Shown here piece by piece: positions 1 through 10,900 of a stretch of 64,000 nucleotides of DNA. How positions within the stretch are numbered: position 1 is the first letter of the stretch; every line of letters starts with the position of its first letter. Both the position numbers and the translations under genes were made by a program. Origin of the DNA: Bathynomus jamesi (taxonomy: Eukaryota; Arthropoda; Malacostraca; Isopoda; Cirolanidae); contig JAJOZX010005616.1 in assembly GCA_023014485.1 (NCBI GenBank), positions 143,501 to 207,500 on the forward strand, in the 5' to 3' direction. The notes under the pieces are model-generated. The model saw only the letters and a program-made list of their open reading frames with translations, was not told where the DNA came from and searched no databases.

Positions 1-321
1 GCTGTCTATTTTAAAAATAGACAGCGCCTGTACTATTTTGATTCACTCGGTACTCAACCCTGGAGTGACCCTATTATTGTAAAATTTCTCGCTCAGTTAC
101 ATATTCCCGAAGTTGTGTGGACCCCATTTCGCATGCAAGGATATTTTACTAATGTTTGCGGAATGTACTGCGTCTCATTTCTCATGCATATGTCAAATGA
201 TAAAGAATTTATAAATTTTTTAAATTTATTTGACCCGTGTCACACTCGCCGAAACGATGAAATGGTATGCAGACAGATAAAAAACCGTTTTCCAATTGTA
301 CGTACTCGTTGTATATTATAA
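1..321 (+). CDS. PRO: Adenain-type cysteine protease, 3' part (P0)
   Basis: C-terminal 106 residues of the Polinton maturation protease, cut by the window edge; the frame is open from base 1 to the TAA at 319-321. Members of this family (adenovirus protease, clan CE) cleave capsid precursors during virion assembly. Visible are the FDSLG acidic motif, the RMQ glutamine motif and the NVCGMYC segment with the nucleophile cysteine; the histidine motif lies in the missing part. The sequence is the same as the P2 protease, with no visible change. A poly(A) signal follows about 67 bases downstream. Confidence 0.9.
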   Translation, partial: AVYFKNRQRLYYFDSLGTQPWSDPIIVKFLAQLHIPEVVWTPFRMQGYFTNVCGMYCVSFLMHMSNDKEFINFLNLFDPCHTRRNDEMVCRQIKNRFPIVRTRCIL

Positions 322-362
322 TGTTTTTGTTCGTATATTTGTAACGATATATTCTGTAGTTG

Positions 363-393
363 TTTATTGTACTGATTTCTTTCATTTAATAAA
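363..393. terminator. Convergent poly(A) signals (P0)
   Basis: AATAAA on the + strand at 388-393 serves the protease gene, and AATAAA on the - strand (TTTATT at 363-368) serves the leftward spliced gene that ends at 441. The two signals are 19 bases apart, so the two transcripts should overlap at their 3' ends. The same arrangement is found near 51125-51155 in P2. Confidence 0.6.
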
Positions 394-440
394 TTTATGA
401 AAATATATTGTCTTCTTATCCCAAAAAGATCGAAAAACAC

Positions 441-1427
441 TTACATTATTTCGGTGTGACATTGTTGACTGATCAGTATATCCTCCCTATTCCGAGATTC
501 TTCAAAAGATTGTATAACACGTGTCAAATCCTCATCGGACCTTAAAGGAATAATGCTTTTAAAACATATACAGAGTATACAGACAGATCCCCATTATGTG
601 AAGATATCTTTGGTTCGAGGAATAACATTGAATGCCATAAAAATTTCGATTTTAGCATAATGGGGATAACCAAATAACATTGATTGACATTTTTGGCGAG
701 TATCTATTTGACGAGATACTACAACTCTCCATATATATATAAAAATTCTAATTATAGACACTTACATTTCTATGGTAGTCCCTTGCGTCGGATTGTAAGG
801 AGCGTCACTGCAAATATCTTCTACGGTTTGCGTTGAAAATAATTCGCCACGGTCAATCGCATTGAAAAGACTAATTGCGGTTAATGCTGCAGTATCACGT
901 TCTTCATACAATTCCGGGGAGACGTACAGGTCCATGGTGGAGGATGTGTGACATTGTTGACTGTTCAGTATATCCCCCGTATTCCGAGATTCTTCAAAAG
1001 ATTGTATAACACGTGTCAAATCCTCATCGGACCTTAAAGGAATAATGCTTTTAAAACATATACAGAGTATACAGACAGATCCCCATTATGTGAAGATATC
1101 TTTGGTTCGAGGAATAACATTGAATGCCATAAAAATTTCGATTTTAGCATAATGGGGATAACCAAATAACATTGATTGACATTTTTGGCGAGTATCTATT
1201 TGACGAGATACTACAACTCTCCATATATATATAAAAATTCTAATTATAGACACTTACATTTCTATGGTAGTCCCTTGCGTCGGATTGTAAGGAGCGTCAC
1301 TGCAAATATCTTCTACGGTTTGCGTTGTAAATAATTCATCACGGTCAACCGCATTAAAAAGGCTAATTGTCGTTAATGCTGCAGTATCACTCTCTTCATA
1401 CAAGTCTGGGGAGACGTACAGGTCCAT
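441..1427 (-). CDS. Spliced gene with duplicated coding unit (P0), unknown function
   Basis: I do not recognise this gene. Three exons on the - strand join in frame: 1427-1258 (170 bp, ATG in a strong CACCATGG context), 1047-766 (282 bp) and 555-441 (115 bp, ending TAA), giving 188 codons plus stop. Both introns (1257-1048 and 765-556, 210 bp each) start GTAAGTG and end TTTTAAAAG. The gene arose by tandem duplication of a unit of about 490 bp: exon 2 begins like exon 3 and ends like exon 1, so the protein holds two similar acidic repeats of about 94 residues. All exon lengths and phases are identical in the P2 copy (51205-52194), which supports a real gene. No signal peptide or membrane segment is seen. 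The promoter is at 1493-1551. Confidence 0.72.
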
Positions 1428-1492
1428 GGTGGAGGGAATGATTATTCACTGACGCGAAAATAGCTACTGTTACTCCAAACTGAAAATATCCC

Positions 1493-1551
1493 CTTTTATA
1501 TGCACAATCGCCAAGCTCCGCCCCAAAAGACCAGATGTTCGTAGTGATTGG
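1493..1551 (-). promoter_or_regulatory. TATA/GC/CCAAT promoter of spliced gene (P0)
   Basis: On the - strand, reading toward the ATG at 1427, there is a CCAAT box (ATTGG at 1547-1551), a GC box (AGCTCCGCCC at 1514-1523) and a TATA box (TATAAAAG, complement of 1493-1500). The TATA lies about 66 bases before the ATG, and a TCAGT-type initiator follows it. The block is conserved in P2 at 52261-52319. The same GC-box decamer occurs upstream of the 196/202-aa gene (7714-7723 and 40689-40698). Confidence 0.65.
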
Positions 1552-1715
1552 CTGCCGATGTAGCTGGGTGGAGCTATGACGTGTACCAATCCGCTATAAC
1601 GGGACCGGACGAGTAAATATATATATTTTCACCAATAGATTTAATGCTCGTATTCTCCTTTGAAAATTATTTGGTGATTCGTATAGTTCATGAAAAAGAA
1701 TCCTTTTTATAAAAC

Positions 1716-2345
1716 TTTTGGCACTGAGTCAGGTTTCAGAATTTTCTAATGTTAAACTGTGGGTCTAAGGTGGGGTGAAAACCTTTCCAATTGCGCTAGG
1801 GGACAATTATTTGGTGTTTTTTTTGGCACTGAGTCAGGTTTCAGAATTTTCTAATGTTAAACTGTGGGTCTAAGGTGGGGTGAAAACCTTTCCAATTGCG
1901 CTAGGGGACAATTATTTGGTTTCTTTTTTGGCACTGAGTCAGGTTTCAGAATTTTCTAATGTTAAACTGTGGGTCTAAGGTGGGGTGAAAACCTTTCCAA
2001 TTGCGCTAGGGGACAATTATTTGTGTTTCTTTTGGCACTGAGTCAGGTTTCAGAATTTTCTAATGTTAAACTGTGGGTCTAAGGTGGGGTGAAAACCTTT
2101 CCAATTGCGCTAGGGGACAATTATTTGGTGTTTCTTTTTGGCACTGAGTCAGGTTTCAGAATTTTCTAATGTTAAACTGTGGGTCTAAGGTGGGTGAAAA
2201 CCTTTCCAATTGCGCTAGGGGACAATTATTTGGTTTCTTTTTTGGCACTGAGTCAGGTTTCAGAATTTTCTAATGTTAAACTGTGGGTCTAAGGTGGGGT
2301 GAAAACCTTTCCAATTGCGCTAGGGGACAATTATTTGGTGTTTCT
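1716..2345 (+). repeat. Tandem array, about 105-bp unit, six copies (P0 tail)
   Basis: Six direct repeats start at GGCACTGAG near 1720, 1825, 1930, 2034, 2140 and 2244. Units are nearly identical and share a core with the P2 tail array (52614-53260), whose unit is 120 bp because it keeps about 15 more bases. No open reading frame spans the array. Confidence 0.9.
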
Positions 2346-2348
2346 TAT

Positions 2349-2786
2349 AAAACTTTGGTACAAAGCAATTGATCGGTACAAGGCTGAGCTCACCTACACC
2401 GTTCACCCTGAAGAACTATTTCTTTATATAACGCGCAGTTGTCGTAACGATTTAGAAGATTATTTCAATTGCCGCTATGTTGAGTGAGTTCACGATTGAA
2501 AAGCTCGAGTCGGTAGAAATAAACCCTCGATTGGAAAAGCGTGTTTATAAACTTGTGTTTAATAATGTAGCTAACGATGAACTCTTTGTGCGTGCTTTGA
2601 TTGTATTCTAGACGTATTTAAAGATGACTTACCAACCGGTTGTAAAGTGGGAACAAAAATAGTACTGAACGATATGAAAGCCCTTCATATCGAGTACAGG
2701 TTTCCCTATACTTTAAGCGGTGAAATATTATTAAGCCGCATATACTGCGTAATGCAGAGCAATAATGATGTAATTGTAAACTCGTG
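2349..2786 (+). pseudogene. Displaced fragment of the left-end gene pair (P0)
   Basis: This stretch is the reverse complement of about 38755-39183 in P2, that is, the last 50 or so codons of the 237-aa gene (to the stop near 2487) and most of the overlapping 114-aa gene. It joins the tandem array through a short shared AACTTTGG and ends at AAACTCG, where the sequence switches to tail DNA seen near 53365. A base lost near 2597 breaks the second frame. It looks like a microhomology-mediated rearrangement inside P0. Confidence 0.8.
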
Positions 2787-2807
2787 CAAGCATATCCCGT
2801 TATTTGA

Positions 2808-2887
<80 letters not shown>

Positions 2888-3066
2888 TTATAATTGTGGG
2901 CATATCTAAGAAATGGAGTCGAGAGGGGTTTTGTTCAAGCTGTCTGTGAGAAAGGTCATTTATGGTCGGAAAAAAAATCGCCTCTGGCAATAGGTGAACC
3001 GATTTGAACAGATTCTCGGAAATGTGTTTCGTAAATTTTCATCTCGATACAACTTAGATATTATAT

Positions 3067-3104
<38 letters not shown>

Positions 3105-3335
3105 GGGTTTGGGGAATGACGATGGTCGAATTGTTTCATAAATTTTCATTTCCGTTCGTTTTCCCCACTGATATTCGAATGTTTATAATGAAATTGAGTG
3201 TGTAAAATTATTTAATTGATAAACAGAAGGATTCACCCCAACGTCAGACCATTACTTCGGTCTTATATAATTATTTTAGGATTTATTTCTTGTAGTACTT
3301 GTGTTACCTTATTTCTATACAATAATGTCTTGAAG
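2786..3335. repeat. P0 tail: microsatellites and AT-rich repeat
   Basis: Contains (CT)n followed by (TA)n at about 2815-2882, another (TA)n at 3072-3102, and a non-coding segment similar to 53365-53920 in the P2 tail. No gene is seen. Confidence 0.7.
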
Positions 3336-3460
3336 TGCTATTTTTGTACGGATATGGGGAAGGAATTTATACGCCGTGCTTTTCAGAACATGTTAAAGAG
3401 TTTAATATCAGCTATTACACAACCAATTCTATACATAAGGCTTCTTTAGCTGAAGAGTTC

Positions 3461-3463
<3 letters not shown>
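3336..3463 (+). pseudogene. Stranded integrase core fragment (P0 tail)
   Basis: About 128 bp matching the integrase gene around 47305-47432, including the codons of the catalytic FCTDMG motif. It sits in non-coding tail DNA and is followed by (TA)n. The P2 tail has the same fragment at the equivalent place (54047-54178), and both share a G-to-C change relative to the full gene (GAATTTATACGCC versus GAATTTATAGGCC), so the capture predates the split of P0 and P2. Both copies are out of frame or interrupted. Confidence 0.8.
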
Positions 3464-3504
<41 letters not shown>

Positions 3505-3697
3505 TAAGCTGTTTAAAAGACTGTGTGTATATATAGTAAACGAAATAAACTAGTTAACCATAAAATTAATTATTTTCTATTATGAAGTTTTCGAAGGTAA
3601 ACTATGTTATTTGTTTCGAAAAGTTTAGCTTCAATGAAGTTCAAGTTAAATTTGCTTCTAAACTAAAATTAAATGATATAAAATAAATATATATATC

Positions 3698-3765
<68 letters not shown>

Positions 3766-3797
3766 TAACATAAGATGTTTAAAAGAATGTATATATA

Positions 3798-3829
<32 letters not shown>

Positions 3830-3929
3830 GCATAATAATATATATCTAGCAATCCGATCATTGCAAAAAAAAACTGGAAAGGTATGCAATTAATAAAGGT
3901 GTATTTAAACAGAATTTAATTGGATTCAT
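3464..3929. repeat. (TA)n-rich spacer
   Basis: Runs of TA at 3463-3502, about 3685-3760 and 3806-3830 separated by short AT-rich sequence. Nothing else recognisable. Confidence 0.7.
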
Positions 3930-4677
3930 GGCGTGATCTGACAACTCAGCAACTGCATACATGGTGCGATCTGACAACATAGCACCTGAATACATGGCGT
4001 GATCTGACAACTCAGCAACTGAATACATTGCGCTATCTGGCAACTCAGCCAGAATAGAGGCTTATAAAAGACCGCGAAGTTGGTGAAAGACTCATTCAAG
4101 CTCGGCTCCCGGCCGAGCAAGGACCTCTGGTCCTTCTCTTTCAGGCCCTTTGGTAAAACCCCTTAGTGGCCTCTTAGGTTAGGAAAACGAAAATAACTTG
4201 GGGGAGAACTCCTCTCTCTCTCCTACAGGCGTCTCTCTCTCTCTCCTACAGGTGTCTCTCTCTCCTACAGGTGTCTCTCTCTCCTTCAGGCGTCTCTCTC
4301 TCCTTCAGGTGTACCCCTCCCCCCTTGGCTCAATCAACTGGCTGATTCTGGCTGATTAGGAGCCTATAAAACAACGCCTACTCGGCTGAAGTCTTAATGT
4401 GCACTTGGCTCCTGCCAGGTGAACACCTCTCCTCCTTTCTCTCCTCCTTTCTCTCTGGTCCTTTGGGGGGAATAGCTTGGGGGAGGCCCCTTGCAACCTA
4501 GGTTGGCAACAAAGGCCAGTACTCTTTTTTCTTTTTTTTCTTTTTTCTTTTTTCTTCTTTTTTTGCAACCCCCCACCCCCCTCCCACCCCCTTTGCAACA
4601 ACCCCCCATCCCCCTTTGCAACATTACAGAATAACCTGCAACATTCTTGCACTCTCCCCTTTTGCGGCTATACTACT
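3930..4677 (+). repeat. Right TIR of Polinton P0
   Basis: Matches the right TIR of P2 (54370-55100) and P1 (about 15300-15941). From the inside out: short repeats of a motif like CTATCTGGCAACTCAGC, a CT/GA-rich run with CTCCTTCAGGTG repeats at 4206-4318, a shared segment GCCTACTCGGCTGAAGTC, a C-rich part with CCCCTTTGCAACA repeats at 4565-4625, and the terminus CTATACTACT. Together with 4678-5130 it forms a large inverted repeat. Confidence 0.85.
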
Positions 4678-5130
4678 GGCATGCAACTTGGAGGCGGAGT
4701 TCTCCCCCAAGCTATTCCCCCCAAAGGGCCAGAAAGGAGAGAAAGGAGGAGAGGTGTTCACCTGGCACGAGCCAAGTGCATATTAAGACTTCAGCCGAGT
4801 AGGCGTTGTTTTATAGGCTCCTAATCAGCCAGTTGGCTGAGCCAACGGGGGAGGGGTACACCTGAAGGAGAGAGAGAGAGAGTAGTTGCCTTTGATTGCA
4901 AGGCATGCAACTTGGAGGCGGAGTTCTCCCCCAAGCTATTTTCGTTTACCTAACCTAAGAGGCCTCTAAGGGGTTTTCCCAAAGGGCCAGAAAGAGAAAG
5001 GACCAGAGGTCCTTCCTCGGCTGGGAGCCGAGCTTGAATGATTCCGCCATCAGCTTCTCGGTCTTTTATAAACCTCTAATCCGCCATGTTGCCAGATAGC
5101 GCCATGTATTCGGCTGAGTTGCCAGATAGC
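4678..5130 (-). repeat. Left TIR of P1, outer part missing
   Basis: Reverse complement of the P1/P0 right TIR, starting at GGCATGCAACTTGG, which in the intact right TIR of P1 is internal (complement near 15770-15785). It ends in GCCAGATAGC repeats near 5130. The abrupt start beside the P0 terminus is the evidence for nested insertion. Confidence 0.8.
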
Positions 5131-5710
5131 AATATTATTAAATTAAAAACCATATATTTTCAAAATAACACAATATATTTATATGATGGTGTTAATCGAT
5201 GAATCAATTAAATTCTGTTTATTTAAATAATTTAAACCTTTACACACTTAATTTTTATTATAAATATTTAAGTCACGAATATCAGTGGGAAAAAACGAAA
5301 AGAAGATTTGCGAAACAATTCAAAACACGATCGTCATTCCCCCACCCATCTTTGCTTTTATATATAATAAACTAATGAACCACTCGTGTGCACAAACCAT
5401 ATAAAATACCACAATATATTTATATAGTTAATCAATTGGAAGATTCAACCATATAAAATACCACAATATATTTATATAGTTAATCAATTGGAAGATTCAT
5501 TTAAACACACGCTCCAATAAATCATTTAATTCCTATTTAAATACCGAAAAAAGAAAGGGGAAGAAACCTTGCGAAGAAAATTGCAAAAAAACGAAATCTA
5601 AAGAAACGAAGAAAGTTGAAATTAGCCAAAACACAATTTGCAAAAAAAACGAAATCTAAAGAAACGAAGGAAGTTGAAATTAACCAAAACACACGCTCGA
5701 CCCCATCTGT

Positions 5711-5762
<52 letters not shown>

Positions 5763-5941
5763 TGAATTTCGCCGAATTAAAACCAAAAATCACGCTCGTA
5801 CATTCCCCCCCAATCCCCTATGAAGAAATTGAAAAAAAAACGAAATCTAAAGAAACGAAGATTGGTGGAAATTAACCAAAAAGCACGCTCGACCCCAATC
5901 CCCCATCTGTGTTTGAATGAACAACTCGTGCACACACACAC

Positions 5942-5980
<39 letters not shown>

Positions 5981-6575
5981 TGGTTGCTAAATACCACAAT
6001 ATATTTATATGATGGTAGTTAATCGATGAATCTTCCAGCAATTAAAAGAAATTCTGTTTATTAAATAAATAACTTAAACCTTTACACACTTATTCCTATT
6101 ATTAATATCAAAATTTATGCCACGAATAACAGTGGGAAAGTACGAAGATACGCGGAACAATTCAAAAGCACACGACCCTCCTCCCCCAAGCCCCCACCCC
6201 ATCTGTGCTTGTATATATAATAAACAAATGAACCACTCGTGTGCACACACACACATACACACACACACACACGAGGAAAGGGTTTCCGACAATCTGGGTC
6301 AATTCGAAGAACACCTGTTTCTTCCAGACCGCTCTTGATAAATCTCTCATGACTCCAAATAACTAGGAACTGTTAGTACTTTCAGAGTACATGCGTAATT
6401 TTGAAAAAACTTAGTTAACAAAATCATAATCTAAGAAATGAATTACTCAATATAAGAAATTAATCAATAAACGCACGCGAAACACACGGGTTTTCCCGAG
6501 ACCATTTGAGGTAGGACGCGAGCCTACATTCGTCAAAAAAAATTAGCTCAGACGAAATACACAAATCTTTCAACT

Positions 6576-6631
<56 letters not shown>

Positions 6632-6779
6632 AGAGCTTAGCTGCGCCTATTTCATTCCTTATATTATATATATATGTATATATATATATATATATATGGA
6701 CTTTCACCGAATTAAAACAAATCACTAAACAATTAAAAGAATTCGCTCTATTAACATATTCACAAATCTACACACACGC

Positions 6780-6825
<46 letters not shown>

Positions 6826-6990
6826 ACGCCTCTGTATATATTATGAAAATCAGAAAAAAAATATACCAAACGTATATTAATTTAATTCAAATGAAGCTAA
6901 ACGTATATTAATTAAAAACAAATGAATTTTCTCCTTTTAAGAGAATCATTTATTATAAGAAATTAATTACTCAATATAAGAAATTAATCA
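5131..6990 (-). repeat. Degenerate satellite, about 250-bp units, left flank of P1 genes
   Basis: Several imperfect copies of a unit containing ATATATTTATATGATGGT, a TTTACACACTTA stretch, a CCCCCAxCCCCATCTGTG stretch and a (TA)n or (CA)n run. Long microsatellites lie at 5716-5760 (TA), 5932-5977 (CA), 6584-6627 (TA) and about 6773-6820 (CA). Related units in the opposite orientation occur to the right of P1 (about 14700-15290) and in the P2 tail (53760-53900). No gene is seen. Confidence 0.7.
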
Positions 6991-7599
6991 TTAAACGCAC
7001 GCGAAACACACGTGTTTGTCCGCACTCCGGCGCACTATTTGAGAGGAACATATGCTCATATTTTCCTTTCTGCCCATCAAACGATACTCGTCTCTAAAGT
7101 CTGTTAAAAACTCACGCAGGGCACTAACCACAACCTCACTACGAACCTCATCATGATATACGTTAATATAGTGATAAAAATACTTAAGATTGTCCATGAT
7201 CACGAGATTCACATTTTCAGTCGTAGGGTATGAGTAATCGACATGGTGTAGCATGACGTAATACCGCTTGTCACACCACCCATCCGCAAGACTCATTATC
7301 CATACCTGCTGCTGCTCTTCTGCACGCGTTGTTTCTTTTACTTCACGGTATATGTGAGACTTTATAATGTTTAGCTCTGCAGCATACTTCAGCACATCGT
7401 CTGTGCAACGAAAGCCTTCAACGGTCTCACCAGAACATCCGTAGCGTATTTGTACATCTTGCAACTTCGCACAATCCAATGTGGTTTTAAAAGAGGCAGA
7501 GGAGGGAGGAATAGGAACTTTTTCGGTATGCACCACATCCTGGCACTTTGCTGAATACCATTTCATAAACGTTGTACAAGCAATATTAAAGGTAGCCAT
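6991..7599 (-). CDS. Polinton hypothetical protein, 202 aa (P1)
   Basis: Unrecognised gene, homologous along most of its length to 39994-40584 in P2. The first ATG (MATFNIAC) is at 7599; reading upstream of it is not conserved in frame between the copies. The protein is soluble-looking with a Trp/Tyr-rich middle (VWIMSLADGWCDKRYYVML) and a charged C-terminus. The last 12 or so residues differ from P2 because the 3' end runs into a different flank, so the P1 C-terminus is probably altered. It lies 366 bp from the end of PolB on the same strand. Confidence 0.65.
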   Translation of the reverse strand: MATFNIACTTFMKWYSAKCQDVVHTEKVPIPPSSASFKTTLDCAKLQDVQIRYGCSGETVEGFRCTDDVLKYAAELNIIKSHIYREVKETTRAEEQQQVWIMSLADGWCDKRYYVMLHHVDYSYPTTENVNLVIMDNLKYFYHYINVYHDEVRSEVVVSALREFLTDFRDEYRLMGRKENMSICSSQIVRRSADKHVCFACV

Positions 7600-7964
7600 T
7601 TGAATACACGTCTGATCTTTTCTTCTGAATACACGTCTGATCTCTCGGGCTTACTGCAGTCGACTGACCACGCAGGGACTCCCAGATAGTAGCATGACTC
7701 ACGGTCTTACAGTGGGCGGAGCTTAGAACTTTCACCTGCGCACACACACGCACACACACACACACACAAAGGAGAAAGTGAAACGCTAATTGAAACATGA
7801 TTTATTTAATAAACGAGATATTCAAGATATATATATACGTATATTTACAAATACGATTTAATAAACGAGATATTCAAGTTATATATATATTTACAAATAC
7901 GTGTAATAAATCAATAGATACGATTATATACAAGACAAATACGTGTCAGTTAACAATAGAAGCA
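7600..7964 (-). promoter_or_regulatory. Upstream region of the 202-aa gene with GC box
   Basis: Holds GGGCGGAGCT (7714-7723), the complement of the decamer in the spliced-gene promoter, then (CA)n at 7740-7767 and short repeats of TTATTTAATAAACGAGATATTC at about 7800-7920. No TATA box is obvious. Confidence 0.35.
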
Positions 7965-10900
7965 TCAAACGTTATGGTATCCAAAGGGTACGGTATCATA
8001 GGTACCAGGTAACTGGTAACGTTTCCTATAGGTGTTACGGCACACCTTCGTACCCCTAAGTTCCTTCACGCCCCCCAGCTTCTGCGCCCGAAAATTGTGG
8101 GTGCCTAAAATTAGTTGGGGATGTCGTTCGCCCTCATCATCGTCCACACACTAGATCCTTCAACGATTCAAAGTTAACAACCCGCCGATTCGCATGGTTG
8201 AGTGTAATACCCTTTGCCTTCACGATATATTTCATTTCCTCCATCACCCTGACCCGTACCCCATAAGTTTTAGGTCCTGTTGAGACAAAAGAGTCGGCGT
8301 ATACGTTCTCCCCATACTCATCCTTGATCTCATCAGTGAGCTCGCCGAGGAACTCCCCAATAGCGGGCATGTATTCACCCTCCCTCTCTGTGAATATCAC
8401 GCTATCTGTATCGGCATACAATACTCTCCGCCCAAGAGAATGCAATAGACCCCAAAGTTTTATACGGGCGTATGCTGTTGTGAAGCTGGCCACAGGTATG
8501 TCTGTAACCCTTGAGGTATCTGTGGCCAATTCAGTGTTGTTGTACTTTATTATGTAAGTATTACCTACATTCACGATCTCCATGACCTCTTTATCGGGAG
8601 CATTAGCATAATCCCAGACATCGCTATAACTTTGTGCCAAATGAATGTTCCCTTTGCCGGCATTCTGCGCAAATTTTCCCCATAGACTGTTTAGACACAA
8701 CTTTGCACTAAAGCGCTTGCCAGGATTCTTTACAATTTGGACACGATCAAGTTGTATACCTTCGCGGTCGCGGTAACGTTGGATATAGGCAGACTTTTCA
8801 TCTTCGTATCAACTCCTCGCGGATACCCTGATGCCTCAACCTTATCCTTCAAAAAGGTTTATATATGGTGTGAAAAGGTTGGGTAGCTTCTGAAACCTCC
8901 ACACCTCATGTATCTTCAGTATTCTATAACCATGGCGTACGGCTAGGGCCAGCTCAGGACTTGTATATCTCTGATCTTACGCTGGTGGGGTATATGGTTA
9001 CAATCGCCGTTATCCTCTTCCGCGCACTTCACGCACAGGGGAAACATGAACTGTCGTCGATAACGACAGGTAAGATTGGCATCCATAAATTGCGTGGGGG
9101 GAGTACGTCTACGAAAGAGAGCCCCAAAGTAACGATCATTCAAATTTTTTGAAAATTCATTGATGGAGGGTAGGCTAGGTCCCACCAGTTTCTCAGGAGT
9201 GCCCACGGGGTACGGATTGCTCTTCATCACGTATGGGTATAAAGAACAGAAATCGTAGTAATGGAGCTTCACGCCCTCCGTAGGTGGAAAGTATAGTCTG
9301 AATGGATTTGTACGTCCTCCAAACAAGCTATCACCACATTTGAGAGGATCCAGCACCATTGAACGCTTGATCGTGTTTATTTCCTCACGGTACACCTCGT
9401 CTGTCTCCATCCGTGCATCATATTCATGCTCCCACAAGACTTTGTGAGTGAACTGTGATCCTATAAGTTGATCGCGGGTGCGGGTCCATGCAAGACAGTC
9501 GGCAGGAGATCTACCGTGGATATCTCCGGCGATTCCGCACTCAGGACGGGGGCATCCATGCCACCAGCATCCGTTAAAGGAGTACACAGTCTTCACACCA
9601 GTGACACGGTTTTCACTTAACCCATCAACCCAAAAAACACGTCCATTAATCTTAATGGGTGCTTCACCCGTGTTGCGGGCGTGCTTTATGTATACACCGC
9701 TCTGTTGCTGTAGGTGTATGAGCCAGTAAATAGCCTTGTGTCCGTAACTGCGGGGCTTGTTTCGGTGAATAATGGCTAAGGTGTCTTTAGGCATGAAGTT
9801 ATTCTTGAACACCGTAAAACATAATGATGCGATGGTGGTTGCGACTTGCAGTGGATCGCATTTGAAACGGGCTATGTACATCCTTCTAAAGGCCTGGAAA
9901 CATACTCTAAGCACGCGCACATCATTCACGCAATAACGCTCACATTCATCAGCTATATTATAAGGGTAACTTTCATTAAAACTGTTGTAGTATCGATCAA
10001 AGTCTTCACGTTCATCCATACAGTCATAGTTAAAATAATGTTTGGGTGGTGGTGGGCCTACGTAGTTTAAAGTCTCGCTGGTGAGGAAAGTGTAAGGGAA
10101 GTATCCTTTGGAAACTTCAGCTGCTACTCCCATCACCTTGGGTAGCTTTGCTAATTTACAAGATGTGAATAATAAAGTATCTTTAAATTGTACATTGCCT
10201 CTTATCTGCATCTGTATTAATTTGTTACCTCTTTTCAATGGATCACCTGTAAATATCTCAGAGGATTCGTGTTCAAGCATCTCCTTATAAAGGAACTGCG
10301 TGTCAAACTTTGCCCCGTTATGGGCGAGAATATACACAGTCATTTTTTTGAACTTGTCGGCTAACTTGACAATATAGGACACAAATAGTTTCACAGGACT
10401 ATCGCTGACATTCGTTTTAAAAACGTTTGTGTTTACCGCATTTGGGGCACTCGTCACATTCGATACCCATACACTCATCACAGATGGTCTGGCTCACAAG
10501 TAAATGTGGAATTACCTCTTTGGTTTCAGCGTTCGTATATGTTTCTATATCGTAGTATACAGTTATACAAGGGTTATTTTTAGGCTTAGCATCTTTCATA
10601 TAACATACATGCTTTACTCCATCCGCCTTATATTCCTCCTGGCATGTAGGACAGTGAATTTCGTCACACTTGTGCTTAAATTTCCCCCAATTATCCATTG
10701 TCTGAAACATACCACATTCACAGATTCTCATTTTCCTGCACGTGCCAATTGATTTATGGAAATCAAAGCAGTTATTATTGAAGAATGTGCGTCTACACAC
10801 ATCACAGTCTCTCTTCTCAGCTTCAACTACACGGCTTTCACATTTGGTGCTTTTACACTGCTCACATACCATGTGACATTCTTTACAATGTTTCACTATA

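Larger units (their letters stand above)
1..4677 (+). mobile_element. Polinton P0, right end only
   Basis: This is the right part of a Polinton/Maverick (adintovirus-like) element that enters from the left edge. Positions 1-321 match 50763-51083 of the complete element P2, and the order protease, spliced gene, tandem array, TIR is the same. The right end is placed at 4677, where the sequence reads GCTATACTACT, the complement of the AGTAGTATAGC terminus of P2. The following GGCATG (4678-4683) is the expected 6-bp target duplication, but its partner would lie outside the window. The next bases are the inside of another Polinton TIR, so the insertion is nested. Confidence 0.85.

Noticed and set aside
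1716..2345. Regular direct repeats resembling a CRISPR array
   Set aside because: Units are identical throughout without variable spacers, are too long and lie in a eukaryotic transposon tail.
2618..2949. Open frames with (SL)n, (RE)n and (IY)n runs
   Set aside because: They are translations of (CT)n, (GA)n and (TA)n microsatellites.
5777..6350. Cys/Val-rich and His/Thr-rich small open frames
   Set aside because: They are translations of the (CA)n/(GT)n repeats in the satellite.
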